The position numbers were made by a program, and so were the translations under genes. Below are positions 16,433 to 25,552 of a stretch of 64,000 bases of DNA, piece after piece. The notes below the pieces were generated by a model. That model saw nothing but the letters and a program-made list of their open reading frames with translations. It was not told where the DNA came from and ran no database searches. Origin of the DNA: Burkholderia contaminans (lineage in GTDB: Bacteria; Pseudomonadota; Gammaproteobacteria; Burkholderiales; Burkholderiaceae); NCBI RefSeq assembly GCF_029633825.1, contig NZ_CP090641.1, forward strand, positions 124,001 to 188,000. Reading direction: 5' to 3'. The stretch's first letter is position 1. Each line of letters starts with the position of its first letter.

Positions 16433-16729
16433 ATGGAAAAGAGAACGCCTCATTGCAAGCTGCCTCGCGTCAAGGCACTCGTCGAAACCGGCCAGGTCCG
16501 GCTAACGGCGAGTGCGGTACTCGGCGCCCGGCTATTGGGTTTCACGGAACGGGAGGCGCTCGATGTCGTGCTGTCGCTGACCGATCTCGACTTCCACAAG
16601 AGCATGACGACGTACGCCGACCACACGATCTGGCAGGACGTCTACCGACCTTTCACGGTGCGTGGCGACGTGTACCTGAAACTGACGGTGATCGACGATG
16701 TGCTGATCGTGTCTTTCAAGGAGCGATGA
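16433..16729 (+). CDS. mqsR: MqsR toxin, mRNA interferase (type II toxin-antitoxin)
   Basis: A 98-residue RelE-fold ribonuclease, the same length as E. coli MqsR. It shares its opening MEKRTPH and the core KSMTTYADHTIWQDVYRP. The residues known as catalytic in E. coli (K56, Q68, Y81) occur at exactly the same positions here, and the C-terminus LIVSFKER also matches. The family cuts mRNA at GCU sites and causes growth arrest or persistence. It precedes its antitoxin, the toxin-first order typical of this pair. There is no Shine-Dalgarno, consistent with the very close -10 box. The toxin looks intact. Confidence 0.97.
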   Translation: MEKRTPHCKLPRVKALVETGQVRLTASAVLGARLLGFTEREALDVVLSLTDLDFHKSMTTYADHTIWQDVYRPFTVRGDVYLKLTVIDDVLIVSFKER

Positions 16730-16731
16730 AC

Positions 16732-17133
16732 ATGAAGTGCCCTGCATGCGGTGCCGCCAGGCTGGTCCGCGACACGCGAGACATCCCTTATACCTACAAG
16801 GGCCGGTCGACTGTCGTTCGCGACATCACCGGCGATTTCTGCCCGGCCTGCGGGGAATCGGTGCTGGATCTCGACGAGGCGACCCGTCTCGGCGAAGCGA
16901 TCACCGAATTCAACAAGCAGGTGAACGCCACCATCGTCGACCCGAAGTACATCGCGAAGGTGCGCAAGAAGCTGAAGCTGGATCAGCGCGAGGCAGCCGA
17001 GCTCTTCGGCGGTGGAGTCAACGCGTTCTCCCGTTACGAAACGGGCAAGACGAATCCGCCGCTTGCCCTCGTGAAATTGCTGAAGCTCCTGGATCGTCAC
17101 CCCGATCTGCTCGCCGAAGTTCGAGCGGCATAG
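16732..17133 (+). CDS. mqsA: MqsA antitoxin and transcriptional autorepressor
   Basis: A 133-residue antitoxin with two domains. The N-terminal zinc domain carries CPACG (residues 3-7) and a second CPACG near residue 38, which bind one Zn and the toxin. The C-terminal HTH_XRE domain includes RKKLKLDQREAAELFGGGVN and FSRYETGK, matching E. coli MqsA closely. It neutralises MqsR and represses the operon. An ATG at 16726 overlaps the mqsR stop. ATG 16732 fits the family start MKCP and is 9 bases after GGAG, so it is preferred. A 2-bp gap to mqsR implies coupled translation. Confidence 0.97.
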   Translation: MKCPACGAARLVRDTRDIPYTYKGRSTVVRDITGDFCPACGESVLDLDEATRLGEAITEFNKQVNATIVDPKYIAKVRKKLKLDQREAAELFGGGVNAFSRYETGKTNPPLALVKLLKLLDRHPDLLAEVRAA

Positions 17134-17451
17134 CCGCTCGCCTGTCGACGTCGCGCATGCGTCAGGCACCGGCTTCGACGCGTGCACGCTCTTCCCGCCC
17201 CCTTCACCCCACCCCCGCTGCAAGCCTTCTGACGCTTGCCGCGAAATCCTTATCGAAATTGCTTCGTTCGCCTTTGCCGGCCGCGCCGCTAACGTGTTCA
17301 AAACGGCGGCGGCCCGCCATCTGCATTCCGGCAGGATGCGCACCGGCCGCCGCCATCACGACAACCGCGTCGCGATAACGGAACAGACCGGACGGGCCGC
17401 GTGCCCGCACCCCGCCAGGAACGTCCGCATCGCGCGCCCTTCGCGATGCCC
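17134..17451. other. Intergenic region, nothing recognised
   Basis: These 318 bp follow mqsA. I see no gene, no T-tailed hairpin and no operator. The stretch probably includes the promoter of the acetyltransferase gene. Confidence 0.5.
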
Positions 17452-18012
17452 ATGGCCACGACCGACCGCATCATCGACACGACGCCGCTCGACGTCCGCG
17501 CGCAACCGCTGATCGACGCGCTGATCGACGAGTATTCGACCCGTTACAACGCGTATCGCCCCGACAGCCGCGCGTCCGCCCGCGAGGAACTCGCTCGCTA
17601 CCCGGCCGAAGCGTTCGCGCCGCCCGAAGGCGCGTTCGTGCTGCTGCTGCGCGACGGCGTAACGATCGGCGGCGGCGCGTTCAAGCGCTACGACGCGCAG
17701 ACCGCCGAGCTCAAACGCATCTGGACCCGCTCGGACCTGCGCCGCCAGGGCCTCGCCCGCCTCATCGTCGAGGCGCTCGAACTGCGCGCCGCGCAGCAGG
17801 GCTATCGCCGCATCTACCTGACCACCGGTTTCCGCCAGCCCGAAGCATGGGCGCTGTACGACCGCACCGGCTATACGCGGCTGTTCGATCCGTCGATCGC
17901 CCCCGAAGCGTATTTCCACCTGCGGTTCGGCAAGGATCTCGCCGATCCGTCGCGCACGTCGACGCTGGCCGACCTGTGGGCGCCCGTGCCCGAACCGGTG
18001 CTGTCGCGCTGA
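17452..18012 (+). CDS. GNAT-family N-acetyltransferase
   Basis: A 186-residue acetyltransferase. The GNAT core is visible as FVLLLRDGVTIGGGAFKRYD (strand pair), ELKRIWTRSDLRRQGLARLI (the acetyl-CoA pyrophosphate loop R/Q-x-x-G-x-A is RRQGLA) and a final WALYDRTGYTRLF helix-strand. The substrate is unknown. It opens a run of same-strand genes (acetyltransferase, binding protein, two flavin monooxygenases, fused transporter, binding protein) and may act on the imported compound, for example as a detoxifying N-acetylase. Starts at 17446 and 17452 are both possible; neither has a clear ribosome site. Confidence 0.85.
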   Translation: MATTDRIIDTTPLDVRAQPLIDALIDEYSTRYNAYRPDSRASAREELARYPAEAFAPPEGAFVLLLRDGVTIGGGAFKRYDAQTAELKRIWTRSDLRRQGLARLIVEALELRAAQQGYRRIYLTTGFRQPEAWALYDRTGYTRLFDPSIAPEAYFHLRFGKDLADPSRTSTLADLWAPVPEPVLSR

Positions 18013-18068
18013 CCGCGACCGCCTCCCTGCCTCCCCCCGATCTCCGCTTGCCCCCACAGGACGCCTAC

Positions 18069-19016
18069 ATGCAACGAGCCGTACCGCTTTCTTCCCGTGC
18101 CGCGCGCACGCTGGCCGCCGCACTGATCGGCCTGACCGCGTTCGCCGCAGCCGCGGCCGCCGCCACGTTCGACCTGAGCCCCGAGCAACGCGGCCGCCCG
18201 CGCAGCGTGGCCGATGCGGCCGTCGAGCGCGCCGTGCCCGCGTCGTTCAAGTTCGCCGAGCCCGGCACGCTGACGATCGGCGTTGCGCCGAGCCTGCCGC
18301 CGATCAGTTCGTATGCGACCGACGCGCGCACGGTGATCGGCTTCGATGCCGACGTCGGCCAGCTCGTGTCCGACAGCCTCGGCCGCAAGCTGAAGATCGT
18401 CGCGCTCGCGTGGGCCGACTGGCCGCTCGCCCTCGAATCCGGGAAAGTCGACGCGGTGATCTCCAACGTGACCGTCACCGAGGAGCGCAAGCAGAAGTTC
18501 GATTTCTCGACCTACCGCAAGGACCAGGTCGGCTTCTACGTGCGCAACGACAGCAAGATCCAGGCGATCCGCGAGCCGAAGGACGTCGCGGGCCTGCGCA
18601 TCGTGACCGACGCCGGCACCAACCAGGAAAAAATCCTGCTCGCGTGGGATCGCGAGAACGTCGCGCACGGGCTGAAACCCGTGCAGATCCAGTACTACGA
18701 CGACCAGGCGATGCGCATCGTCGCCGTGCAGTCGGGCCGCGCCGATGCAGTGTTCAGCGTGAACTCGGTGCTCGCGTACCAGAGCGCGCAGCAAGGCAAG
18801 ACGCGGCTCGTCGGCGCGATCAGCGGCGGCTGGCCGCGCACCGCCGACATCGCGATCGCGACGCGCCGCGGCAGCGGGCTCGCCGATCCGCTCACCGTCG
18901 CGCTGAACGGGCTGATCAAGAACGGCCGCTACCAGCAGGTGCTCGACCGCTGGAACCTCGCCTCGGAAGCGATCGACCAGTCGCGCACGAATCCGCCGGG
19001 GCTGCCGAAGAGCTGA
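18069..19016 (+). CDS. Amino-acid-type ABC substrate-binding protein (paralogue 1)
   Basis: A 315-residue periplasmic binding protein of the SBP_bac_3 family. A signal peptide ends in an Ala-rich stretch, and the mature part begins ATFDLSPEQRGRPRSVADAA. Core features are LTIGVAPSLPPISSYATDAR, FDADVGQLVSDSLGRKLKIV, SGKVDAVISNVTVTEERKQKFDFS and RIVTDAGTNQEKILLAWD. It resembles the second binding protein at 23368 throughout, including the rare QxGRPR opening and the NPPGLP C-terminus; the two are paralogues. It precedes two LLM-type monooxygenases and the fused permease-ATPase. Known relatives in this setting serve uptake of sulfur compounds or amino acids, so an organosulfur ligand is inferred. 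Confidence 0.88.
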   Translation: MQRAVPLSSRAARTLAAALIGLTAFAAAAAAATFDLSPEQRGRPRSVADAAVERAVPASFKFAEPGTLTIGVAPSLPPISSYATDARTVIGFDADVGQLVSDSLGRKLKIVALAWADWPLALESGKVDAVISNVTVTEERKQKFDFSTYRKDQVGFYVRNDSKIQAIREPKDVAGLRIVTDAGTNQEKILLAWDRENVAHGLKPVQIQYYDDQAMRIVAVQSGRADAVFSVNSVLAYQSAQQGKTRLVGAISGGWPRTADIAIATRRGSGLADPLTVALNGLIKNGRYQQVLDRWNLASEAIDQSRTNPPGLPKS

Positions 19017-19068
19017 ACGCCGCGCACGCTCACCGTCCATTCACGCTCACGCAGGAACGCCGCCCACC

Positions 19069-20118
19069 ATGTCTTATTCGCTTTCGTTGCTGGACAAGAG
19101 TCCGATCGCCGACGGCGCGAACGCCGCCGACGCGCTGCGCTTCACCACGACGCTCGCGCAGCGCGCCGAACAGCTCGGCTACGAGCGCTTCTGGGTCGCC
19201 GAACATCACGGCACGCCGGCCTTTGCAAGCTCGGCGCCGGAGATCGTCGTCGCGCACCTCCTCGCGCACACGTCGCGCATCCGCGTCGGCTCGGGCGGCG
19301 TGATGTTGCAGCACTACAGCCCGTTCAAGGTCGCCGAAACCTTCAAGGTGCTGGCCGCGCTCGCGCCGGGCCGCGTCGATCTCGGTATCGGCAAGGCGCC
19401 CGGCGGGTTGCCGCTGACCACGCGCGCGCTGCAGTGGTTCCACGACAAGGCGCGCAAGCCGGACTTCGCGGGCCAGCTCGCGGAGCTCGACGCGTTTCTC
19501 GGCTGGGGCGTCGCCGAGGATCACCCGCTCGCCGGCGCCGTCGCGCTGCCCGTGCCGCCGCAGGCGCCCGAACGCATCCTGCTCGGCGGCTCGCCGGACA
19601 GCGGCGCGCTCGCCGCGCGCAACGGCTGGCGTTTCTGCTACGCCGGCCATTTCAACGGCGACGACGCGAACCTCGAACGCTCGCTGGACGCGTACCGCAG
19701 CGCGGGCGGCACGCGGCCGCTGGTCGCGCTGTACGCCGTGGCCGCGCCGACGCGCGACGCGGCCGAGCAGCTGATCGGGCCGCTGAAGATCTTCAAGCTG
19801 CAGTTCGCGGGCGGCCAGAGCTTCAATCTCGCCAGCGCGCAGGCGGCCGCCGAATTCGCGCGGCAGAGCGGCGCGTCCGACTACCGGATCGACGAGTTGC
19901 GCCCGACGGTGCTGGCCGATACGCCCGAGCGCATCCACCGCGCGCTCGATGCACTGAGCCGGCGGCTCGACGTCGATGCGTTCGTGATCGATTCGCCGGT
20001 GACCGACTACGCGGCCCGGCTCGCATCGGTCGAATGGCTCGGCGGCTCGCTGTCGGCCACGCCGTTGCAGGCGGCCCTCGCGGCCGACCGCTCCCTCTCT
20101 CCTGACCAGAACGCGTGA
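19069..20118 (+). CDS. LLM-class flavin-dependent oxidoreductase (MsnO8-like)
   Basis: A 349-residue luciferase-like TIM-barrel oxidoreductase. The N-terminal [38 protein letters not shown] and [26 protein letters not shown] match the short LLM group (MsnO8/YhbW). It uses reduced flavin supplied by a reductase, and none is encoded nearby. The likely role is oxidation of an imported organosulfur or related compound (context inference). It starts 52 bp after the binding-protein gene and ends 7 bp before the next monooxygenase, so the genes are almost surely co-transcribed. Confidence 0.9.
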   Translation: MSYSLSLLDKSPIADGANAADALRFTTTLAQRAEQLGYERFWVAEHHGTPAFASSAPEIVVAHLLAHTSRIRVGSGGVMLQHYSPFKVAETFKVLAALAPGRVDLGIGKAPGGLPLTTRALQWFHDKARKPDFAGQLAELDAFLGWGVAEDHPLAGAVALPVPPQAPERILLGGSPDSGALAARNGWRFCYAGHFNGDDANLERSLDAYRSAGGTRPLVALYAVAAPTRDAAEQLIGPLKIFKLQFAGGQSFNLASAQAAAEFARQSGASDYRIDELRPTVLADTPERIHRALDALSRRLDVDAFVIDSPVTDYAARLASVEWLGGSLSATPLQAALAADRSLSPDQNA

Positions 20119-20125
20119 CGCTCCC

Positions 20126-21478
20126 ATGACCACCCGACGATCGATCCCCTTCGGCCTGATGCTGCAAGGCGCAGGCAGCCACATGAACGCATGGCGGCAC
20201 CCGAGCAACCCGCCGGACGCGAGCATCAACCTCGACTTCGCGATCGGCATCGCGCGCAAGGCGGAAGCCGCCGGCATCGCGTTCGCGTTCGTCGCGGACG
20301 GCCTCTACATCAACGAGAAGTCGATCCCGCACTTCCTGAACCGCTTCGAACCGCTGACCGTGCTGTCGGCGCTCGCGGTCGCGACGAAGAAGATCGGGCT
20401 CGCCGGCACGATCTCGACGTCGTACAGCGAGCCGTTCACGGTCGCGCGCCAGCTCGCGTCGCTCGATGCGATCAGCGGCGGACGCGCGGGCTGGAACGTC
20501 GTGACGACGCCGCTCGAAGGCACCGCGAAGAATTTCGGCAAGGCGCATCCCGATCACGAACTGCGCTACGAGATCGCCGACGAATACCTCGAAGTCGTGC
20601 AAGGCCTGTGGGACAGCTGGGACGACGACGCCTTCGTGCGCGACCGCGCGACCGGCCGCTTCTTCGACCGCGACAAGCTCCACACGCTCGACCACCACGG
20701 CCGCTTTTTCCAGGTCGCGGGCCCGCTCAACATCCAGCGCTCGCCGCAGGGGCAGCCGGTGATCTTCCAGGCCGGTTCGTCGGACACCGGCATCGCGCTC
20801 GCGGGCAAGTATGCGGACGCGGTGTTCACGCATTCGCCGTCGCTCGACGAAACGGCCGCGTTCACGCGGCGCGTGAAGCAGAGCGCGATCGAGCACGGCC
20901 GGCAAGGCAGCGACGTGAAGATCTTCCCCGGCATCGGGCCGATCGTCGGCCGCACCGCGGCCGAGGCCGAGGACAAATACCAGGCGATCCGCAACCTGCT
21001 GACGATCGACGAGGCGCTCGCGTATCTCGGCCGCTATTTCGATCACCACGATTTCACGCAGTACGCGCTCGATGCGCCGTTCCCTGAACTCGGCGAGCTC
21101 GGCCGCAACAGCTTCCGCTCGACCACCGACCGGATCAAGGCCGACGCGAAACAGAAAGGGCTCTCACTGCGCGAGACGGCGCTCGCGGTCGCCACGCCGC
21201 GCCCGAACTTCATCGGCACGGCCGAGCATGTCGCCGACGAGCTGATCCGCTGGCACGACGCCGGTGCCGGCGACGGTTTCATCCTCGGCTTCGCGGTGCA
21301 GGCGCAGGGCGTCGAGGATTTCGTCGAACTCGTGATTCCGGAACTCGAGGCACGCGGGCGCTACAGCCGCGACCTGCCCGGTGCAACGCTGCGCGACCAC
21401 CTCGGGCTGCCGCGCAAGGCCAGCCGCCACGCGGCGCCCGGCGCGTCGCACGAAACGGCGGCCGAAGCGCACGCCTGA
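20126..21478 (+). CDS. NtaA/DmoA-family FMN-dependent monooxygenase
   Basis: A 450-residue member of the nitrilotriacetate/dimethylsulfide monooxygenase family of LLM enzymes. Typical marks are [18 protein letters not shown] near the start, [36 protein letters not shown] (the NVVT flavin-site motif), [21 protein letters not shown] and [11 protein letters not shown]. Family members cleave C-N or C-S bonds using FMNH2 and O2. With the adjacent binding protein and transporter it forms a sulfur- or nitrogen-scavenging locus. The C-terminal Ala/His-rich tail after residue 430 is not conserved in the family. It starts 7 bp after the previous gene. Confidence 0.9.
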   Translation: MTTRRSIPFGLMLQGAGSHMNAWRHPSNPPDASINLDFAIGIARKAEAAGIAFAFVADGLYINEKSIPHFLNRFEPLTVLSALAVATKKIGLAGTISTSYSEPFTVARQLASLDAISGGRAGWNVVTTPLEGTAKNFGKAHPDHELRYEIADEYLEVVQGLWDSWDDDAFVRDRATGRFFDRDKLHTLDHHGRFFQVAGPLNIQRSPQGQPVIFQAGSSDTGIALAGKYADAVFTHSPSLDETAAFTRRVKQSAIEHGRQGSDVKIFPGIGPIVGRTAAEAEDKYQAIRNLLTIDEALAYLGRYFDHHDFTQYALDAPFPELGELGRNSFRSTTDRIKADAKQKGLSLRETALAVATPRPNFIGTAEHVADELIRWHDAGAGDGFILGFAVQAQGVEDFVELVIPELEARGRYSRDLPGATLRDHLGLPRKASRHAAPGASHETAAEAHA

Positions 21479-21542
21479 CACCCGCCGCCGCGCCGCCCGT
21501 GCGCGGCGCGCCCGTCCGACCGATTCGAGGATTTCCACCGAC

Positions 21543-23333
21543 ATGAGCGACACCACCCACCTCGGCGGCGCGCTGCCGCCGCTCTCTCCCCCCGGCGCAC
21601 GCGACGCCGGCACGCGTTTCAGGATCGTGCCCGCGCGCCACCGGTCGCGCACGGCCGGCACCGTGCTGGCCGTCGCGCTGATCGCGATCGTCCTGCATTC
21701 GATTCTCGGCAACCCGCAATGGGGCTGGCCGGTGTTCGCCGAATGGTTCCTGTCGCCGCCGGTGCTGTCGGGGCTCGCGCGCACGCTGGTGCTGACGCTG
21801 CTCGGTGCGGTGTTCGGCTTCGTACTCGGCGCGTTCGTCGCGCTGGCCCGGCTGTCGCGCTCGCGGCTGCTGTCGGCGAGCGCGTGGACATTCGTGTGGC
21901 TGTTCCGCTCGATTCCGCTGATCGTGCTGCTGCTGATCCTGAACAACCTCGGCTACCTGTACGAGCACGTGCGGCTCGGCGTGCCGTTCACGGACATCGT
22001 GTGGTTCGACACGCCGACGACCGATCTCATCAGCCCGTTCCTCGCGGCCGTGCTCGGCCTCACGCTGAACCACGCGGCGTTTTCCGCGGAAGTGATTCGC
22101 GGCGGCATTCTCGCGGTCGACCAGGGCCAGCTCGAAGCCGCCGCCGCGCTCGGGCTGCCGCGCGGCCGCCAGACCACGCGGATCGTGCTGCCGCAGGCGA
22201 TGCGCGCGATCCTGCCGACCGCGTTCAACGACCTGATCTCGCTCGCGAAAGGCACGTCGATGGTGTACGTGCTCGCGATGCCGGAGCTGTTCTATACGGT
22301 GCAGGTGATCTATCGCCGCAATCTCGAAGTGATTCCGCTGCTGATGGTCGCGACCGTCTGGTACCTGATCATCCTGACCGTGCTGTCGGCCATCCAGGTG
22401 CAGGTCGAGCGGCACTACGCGCGCGGCGCGCTGCGCAACCCGCCGCCGTCTGTCATCACGTTCGCGCTTGCGCGTATCGGCGCGCTGTGGCGCCGTGTCG
22501 CGTCCCGTCACGCGGCATCGGTCGCCCAGACTCACGATGATGGCGACGCGGCGAGCGCCGTCGCACCGCGCGCCGGCGGCGAAGTGGCCGTGCATGGCGT
22601 CTCGAAGCAGTTCGGCATGCAGCGCGTGCTCGACAACGTGTCGTTCGTCGCGCCGCGCGGCAGCGTGACCGCGATCGTCGGGCCGTCGGGCTCGGGCAAG
22701 TCGACGCTGCTGCGCACGATCAACCATCTCGAACGCGTCGACGACGGCTTCATCGACATCGACGGCGAACTGATCGGCTATCGCCGCGACGGCGACGTGC
22801 TCTACGAGCTGAAGGAGCGCGACGTGCTGACGCGGCGCACGGCCGTCGGGATGGTGTTCCAGAACTTCAACCTGTTCCCGCACCTGACCGTGCTCGAGAA
22901 CCTGGTCGAAGCGCCGGTCGCCGTCGGCGGCATCACGCGCGATGCCGCCGAACGCATCGCCCGCACGCTGCTCGCGCGCGTCGGCCTCGCGGACAAGGCC
23001 GATGCGTATCCGCGCCAGTTGTCCGGCGGCCAGCAGCAGCGCGTCGCGATCGCGCGGGCGCTCGCGCTGCGCCCGAAGGTGCTGCTGTTCGACGAGCCGA
23101 CGTCGGCGCTCGATCCCGAACTCGTCAACGAGGTGCTCGACGTGATCAAGGAGCTCGCGCGTTCGGGCACGACGCTCGTGATCGTCACGCACGAAATCGG
23201 CTTCGCGCGCGAAGTCGCGGACAACGTGCTGTTCATGGAGCGCGGGCGCATCGTCGAAGCCGGGCCGCCGGCCGTCGTGCTCGATGCGCCGTCGCATCCG
23301 CGTACGCGTGCGTTCCTGTCGCGGGTGCTGTGA
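21543..23333 (+). CDS. Fused ABC transporter permease-ATPase (polar amino acid type)
   Basis: A 596-residue single protein that joins two parts normally encoded separately. Residues ~30-300 form a HisM-type permease with several membrane spans (GLARTLVLTLLGAVFGFVLG, WLFRSIPLIVLLLILNN). Its coupling loop is EAAAALGLPRGRQTTRIVLPQA. Residues ~345-596 form an ATPase with Walker A GPSGSGKST (380-388), Q-loop FQNFNLFP, signature LSGGQQQR (from 493) and Walker B LLFDEPTSALD (~513-523). The linker is a hydrophilic stretch rich in His, Asp and Ala. All catalytic motifs are intact, so the fusion is likely functional as a homodimer. It sits between two paralogous binding proteins and probably serves both. 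Confidence 0.95.
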   Translation: MSDTTHLGGALPPLSPPGARDAGTRFRIVPARHRSRTAGTVLAVALIAIVLHSILGNPQWGWPVFAEWFLSPPVLSGLARTLVLTLLGAVFGFVLGAFVALARLSRSRLLSASAWTFVWLFRSIPLIVLLLILNNLGYLYEHVRLGVPFTDIVWFDTPTTDLISPFLAAVLGLTLNHAAFSAEVIRGGILAVDQGQLEAAAALGLPRGRQTTRIVLPQAMRAILPTAFNDLISLAKGTSMVYVLAMPELFYTVQVIYRRNLEVIPLLMVATVWYLIILTVLSAIQVQVERHYARGALRNPPPSVITFALARIGALWRRVASRHAASVAQTHDDGDAASAVAPRAGGEVAVHGVSKQFGMQRVLDNVSFVAPRGSVTAIVGPSGSGKSTLLRTINHLERVDDGFIDIDGELIGYRRDGDVLYELKERDVLTRRTAVGMVFQNFNLFPHLTVLENLVEAPVAVGGITRDAAERIARTLLARVGLADKADAYPRQLSGGQQQRVAIARALALRPKVLLFDEPTSALDPELVNEVLDVIKELARSGTTLVIVTHEIGFAREVADNVLFMERGRIVEAGPPAVVLDAPSHPRTRAFLSRVL

Positions 23334-23367
23334 TGCGCGCCGCTCCCGACCTGCGAGGTACCGCACG

Positions 23368-24300
23368 ATGACCGACCGACGCCAGTTCATGACCGCCGCG
23401 CTGGTCGCGGCAGCGGGCCTGCCGTGGCGCGCGGCGCACGCGGCCGCCGCGACGGCCGACCTCGATCCGCGCCAGGCCGGCCGGCCGCGCGCGCAACCCG
23501 ACGACGCGGCGATCCGTGCGGCAGCCGGCTACCGCTGGGTACGCGACGGCGCGTTCACGGTCGCGATTTCACCGCATGCGCCGCCCGTGTCGACCTACGC
23601 GACCGACGCGCGCACCGTGGTGGGCGCCGATCCCGACTATGCGCAGCTCGTCGCCGACGCGCTCGGCCGCACGCTGGTGCTGCTGCCGATCGCATGGGCC
23701 GACTGGCCGCTCGGGCTGACGTCCGGCAAGTACGACGCAGTGATCTCGAACGTCGGCGTGACCGAGAAGCGCAAGGAAAAATACGATTTCACGACCTACC
23801 GGCTCGGGCTGCACGGCTTCTATGTGCGCACCGGCAGCCCGATCGCGAAGCTCGCCGAGCCGAGGGATATCGCGGGCCTGCGCATCATCACCGGCGCGGG
23901 GACGAGCCAGGAGCGCATCCTGCTCGAGTGGAACAAGCGCAACGTGGCGCAGGGGCTGAAGCCGGCAGAGCTGCTTTATTTCGACGACGATGCGGCGGCG
24001 CGCGTCGCGCTGCTGTCGGGTCGCGCGGATGCGGAGCTGAACCCAAATGCATCGCTCGCGTACGAGGCCGCGCGCACGGGCAAGATCCGCCGCGTCGGCG
24101 TCGTCAATGCGGGCTGGCCGGCCAACGCCGACGTGGCGATCGCGACGCGGCGCGGCAGCGGGCTCGCGCCCGCGCTGACGCTCGCGACGAACGCGCTGAT
24201 CGGCAACGGCCGCTACGGGCAAGCGCTCGCGCGCTGGGGTTTGCAGAGCGAGGCGATCGCGCGTGCGGAGACCAATCCGCCGGGGTTGCCGTCGTTTTGA
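23368..24300 (+). CDS. Amino-acid-type ABC substrate-binding protein (paralogue 2)
   Basis: A 310-residue periplasmic protein paralogous to the one at 18069. Shared blocks include the ADLDPRQAGRPR opening of the mature chain, VSTYATDARTVVGAD, IAWADWPLGLTSGKYDAVIS, VTEKRKEKYDFTTYR and the NPPGLPSF end. Its signal is of a different type: TDRRQFMTAALVAAAG has a twin Arg close to the N-terminus, so Tat export is possible, while paralogue 1 has a plain Sec signal. It lies 34 bp after the fused transporter and ends the operon before a strong bidirectional hairpin. Confidence 0.88.
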   Translation: MTDRRQFMTAALVAAAGLPWRAAHAAAATADLDPRQAGRPRAQPDDAAIRAAAGYRWVRDGAFTVAISPHAPPVSTYATDARTVVGADPDYAQLVADALGRTLVLLPIAWADWPLGLTSGKYDAVISNVGVTEKRKEKYDFTTYRLGLHGFYVRTGSPIAKLAEPRDIAGLRIITGAGTSQERILLEWNKRNVAQGLKPAELLYFDDDAAARVALLSGRADAELNPNASLAYEAARTGKIRRVGVVNAGWPANADVAIATRRGSGLAPALTLATNALIGNGRYGQALARWGLQSEAIARAETNPPGLPSF

Positions 24301-24332
24301 CGGCGTTGAAACGTCGACGCCCCAAATGACAT

Positions 24333-24366
24333 CGCCCCGGCATCCCGTAACGGAAATGCCGGGGCG
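24333..24366. terminator. Bidirectional terminator hairpin
   Basis: CGCCCCGGCAT (24333-24343) pairs perfectly with ATGCCGGGGCG (24356-24366) around a 12-base loop. It lies between two convergent genes (ends at 24300 and 24406). There is no long T-run on either side, but the placement and 11-bp stem support a shared terminator. Confidence 0.75.
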
Positions 24367-24405
24367 AATCGCGGAAGTCTCGTACAACGTTGCGCCGCGA
24401 TGCGT

Positions 24406-25500
24406 CTACGCCGTCACCGCCGCGTGATACCGGTCGAGTTCCGCAACGTGCGCATGAATCGCCGGAATCAGCTCGCGCCCGTAATCGAGCGCATCGTCCA
24501 GCGGATCGAACCCGCGAATCAGGAACGTCGACACACCGAGGCTGTAATACGCGCCGAGCGCCCGCGCGACCTGTTCGGGCGTGCCGACCAGCGCGGTCGA
24601 ATTCCAGCGCGCGCCGGTCAGGTTCGCGACACCCATCCACAGCCGCTCGTCGAGCACGTCACCCTGCGCGGCGGCCGCCATCAGCCGTTGCGAGCCGGCA
24701 TTCTGCGGCGCATGGCCGGCAATCGGCTGGCCGTTCGCGAGCCGCGCCGCGCGCACGCGCTCGCGGATCGCCTCGGCCTTCTCCCATGCGGCCGCCTCGG
24801 TGTCGGCGACGATCGGCCGGAACGACACGCTGATGCGCGGCGCACGCCCGAATGGCGCGGCGGCCGCCCGCACGCGCGCGATCTGCTCGCGCACCGACGC
24901 GAGCGGCTCGCCCCACGTCATGTAGACATCGGCATGCTCGCCCGCGACCGCCAGCGCGGCCGGCGACGATCCGCCGAAATAGATCGGCACGTGCGGCCGC
25001 TGTGCGCCCTTGACGAGCGGCGACGCACCGCGCAGCCGGTAGAACGCGCCGTCGTGGTCGACCGGCGCGTCGGCCTGCCAGATCCGCTTCAGCACGTCGA
25101 GGTATTCGCCGGTCCGACGATAGCGCGCATCGTGCGGCACGAAATCGCCGTCACGCTGCAGGTCCGCATCGTCGCCGCCCGACACGACGTTCAGCGCGAG
25201 CCGGCCGCCGCTGAACACGTCGAGCGTCGCGATCTGCCGCGCGGCGGCCGACGGCACGATCACGCCCGGCCGGTGCGCGAGCAGGATGCGGATGCGTTCG
25301 GTCGCGGCGGCCGCGAACGACGCGACGATGAAACCGTCCGCCGCGTTGCTGAAGTGGCCGACCAGGATCTGGTCGAAGCCGGCGGCCTCGTGCGCCTGCG
25401 CGAAGCGGCGCACGTAGTCGGGCTGGACGGCCGCGCCGCCCGGTACGTCGACCTCCGCGCCGGGTGTCGCGGTGATCATGCCGATGATGTCGACTGGCAT
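24406..25500 (-). CDS. SsuD-like LLM flavin monooxygenase (alkanesulfonate monooxygenase family)
   Basis: A 364-residue FMNH2-dependent monooxygenase of the SsuD group. Features are YVRRFAQAHEAAGFDQILVG, LLAHRPGVIVPSAAARQIATLDVFSGGRLALNVVSGGDDAD (an SsuD hallmark; long stretch at about residues 70-110), RYRRTGEYLDVLKRIWQ and PIYFGGSSPAALAVAGEHAD. SsuD releases sulfite from alkanesulfonates in the cytoplasm. It is 52 bp downstream of an SsuA-like binding-protein gene and probably co-transcribed with it. No flavin reductase (SsuE) is adjacent. The ATG at 25500 has AAGGA about 12 bases upstream. Confidence 0.9.
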   Translation of the reverse strand: MPVDIIGMITATPGAEVDVPGGAAVQPDYVRRFAQAHEAAGFDQILVGHFSNAADGFIVASFAAAATERIRILLAHRPGVIVPSAAARQIATLDVFSGGRLALNVVSGGDDADLQRDGDFVPHDARYRRTGEYLDVLKRIWQADAPVDHDGAFYRLRGASPLVKGAQRPHVPIYFGGSSPAALAVAGEHADVYMTWGEPLASVREQIARVRAAAAPFGRAPRISVSFRPIVADTEAAAWEKAEAIRERVRAARLANGQPIAGHAPQNAGSQRLMAAAAQGDVLDERLWMGVANLTGARWNSTALVGTPEQVARALGAYYSLGVSTFLIRGFDPLDDALDYGRELIPAIHAHVAELDRYHAAVTA

Positions 25501-25552
25501 GTCGGGGGGTCCTTCGGGTTATCGATCGGGAATCGTGGCCGGTATGGCCCGC

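Noticed and set aside
21279..23390. A 703-codon minus-strand frame opposite the fused ABC transporter.
   Set aside because: It is composition-driven (long Arg/Asp/Glu/His runs), while the plus strand shows full Walker motifs.
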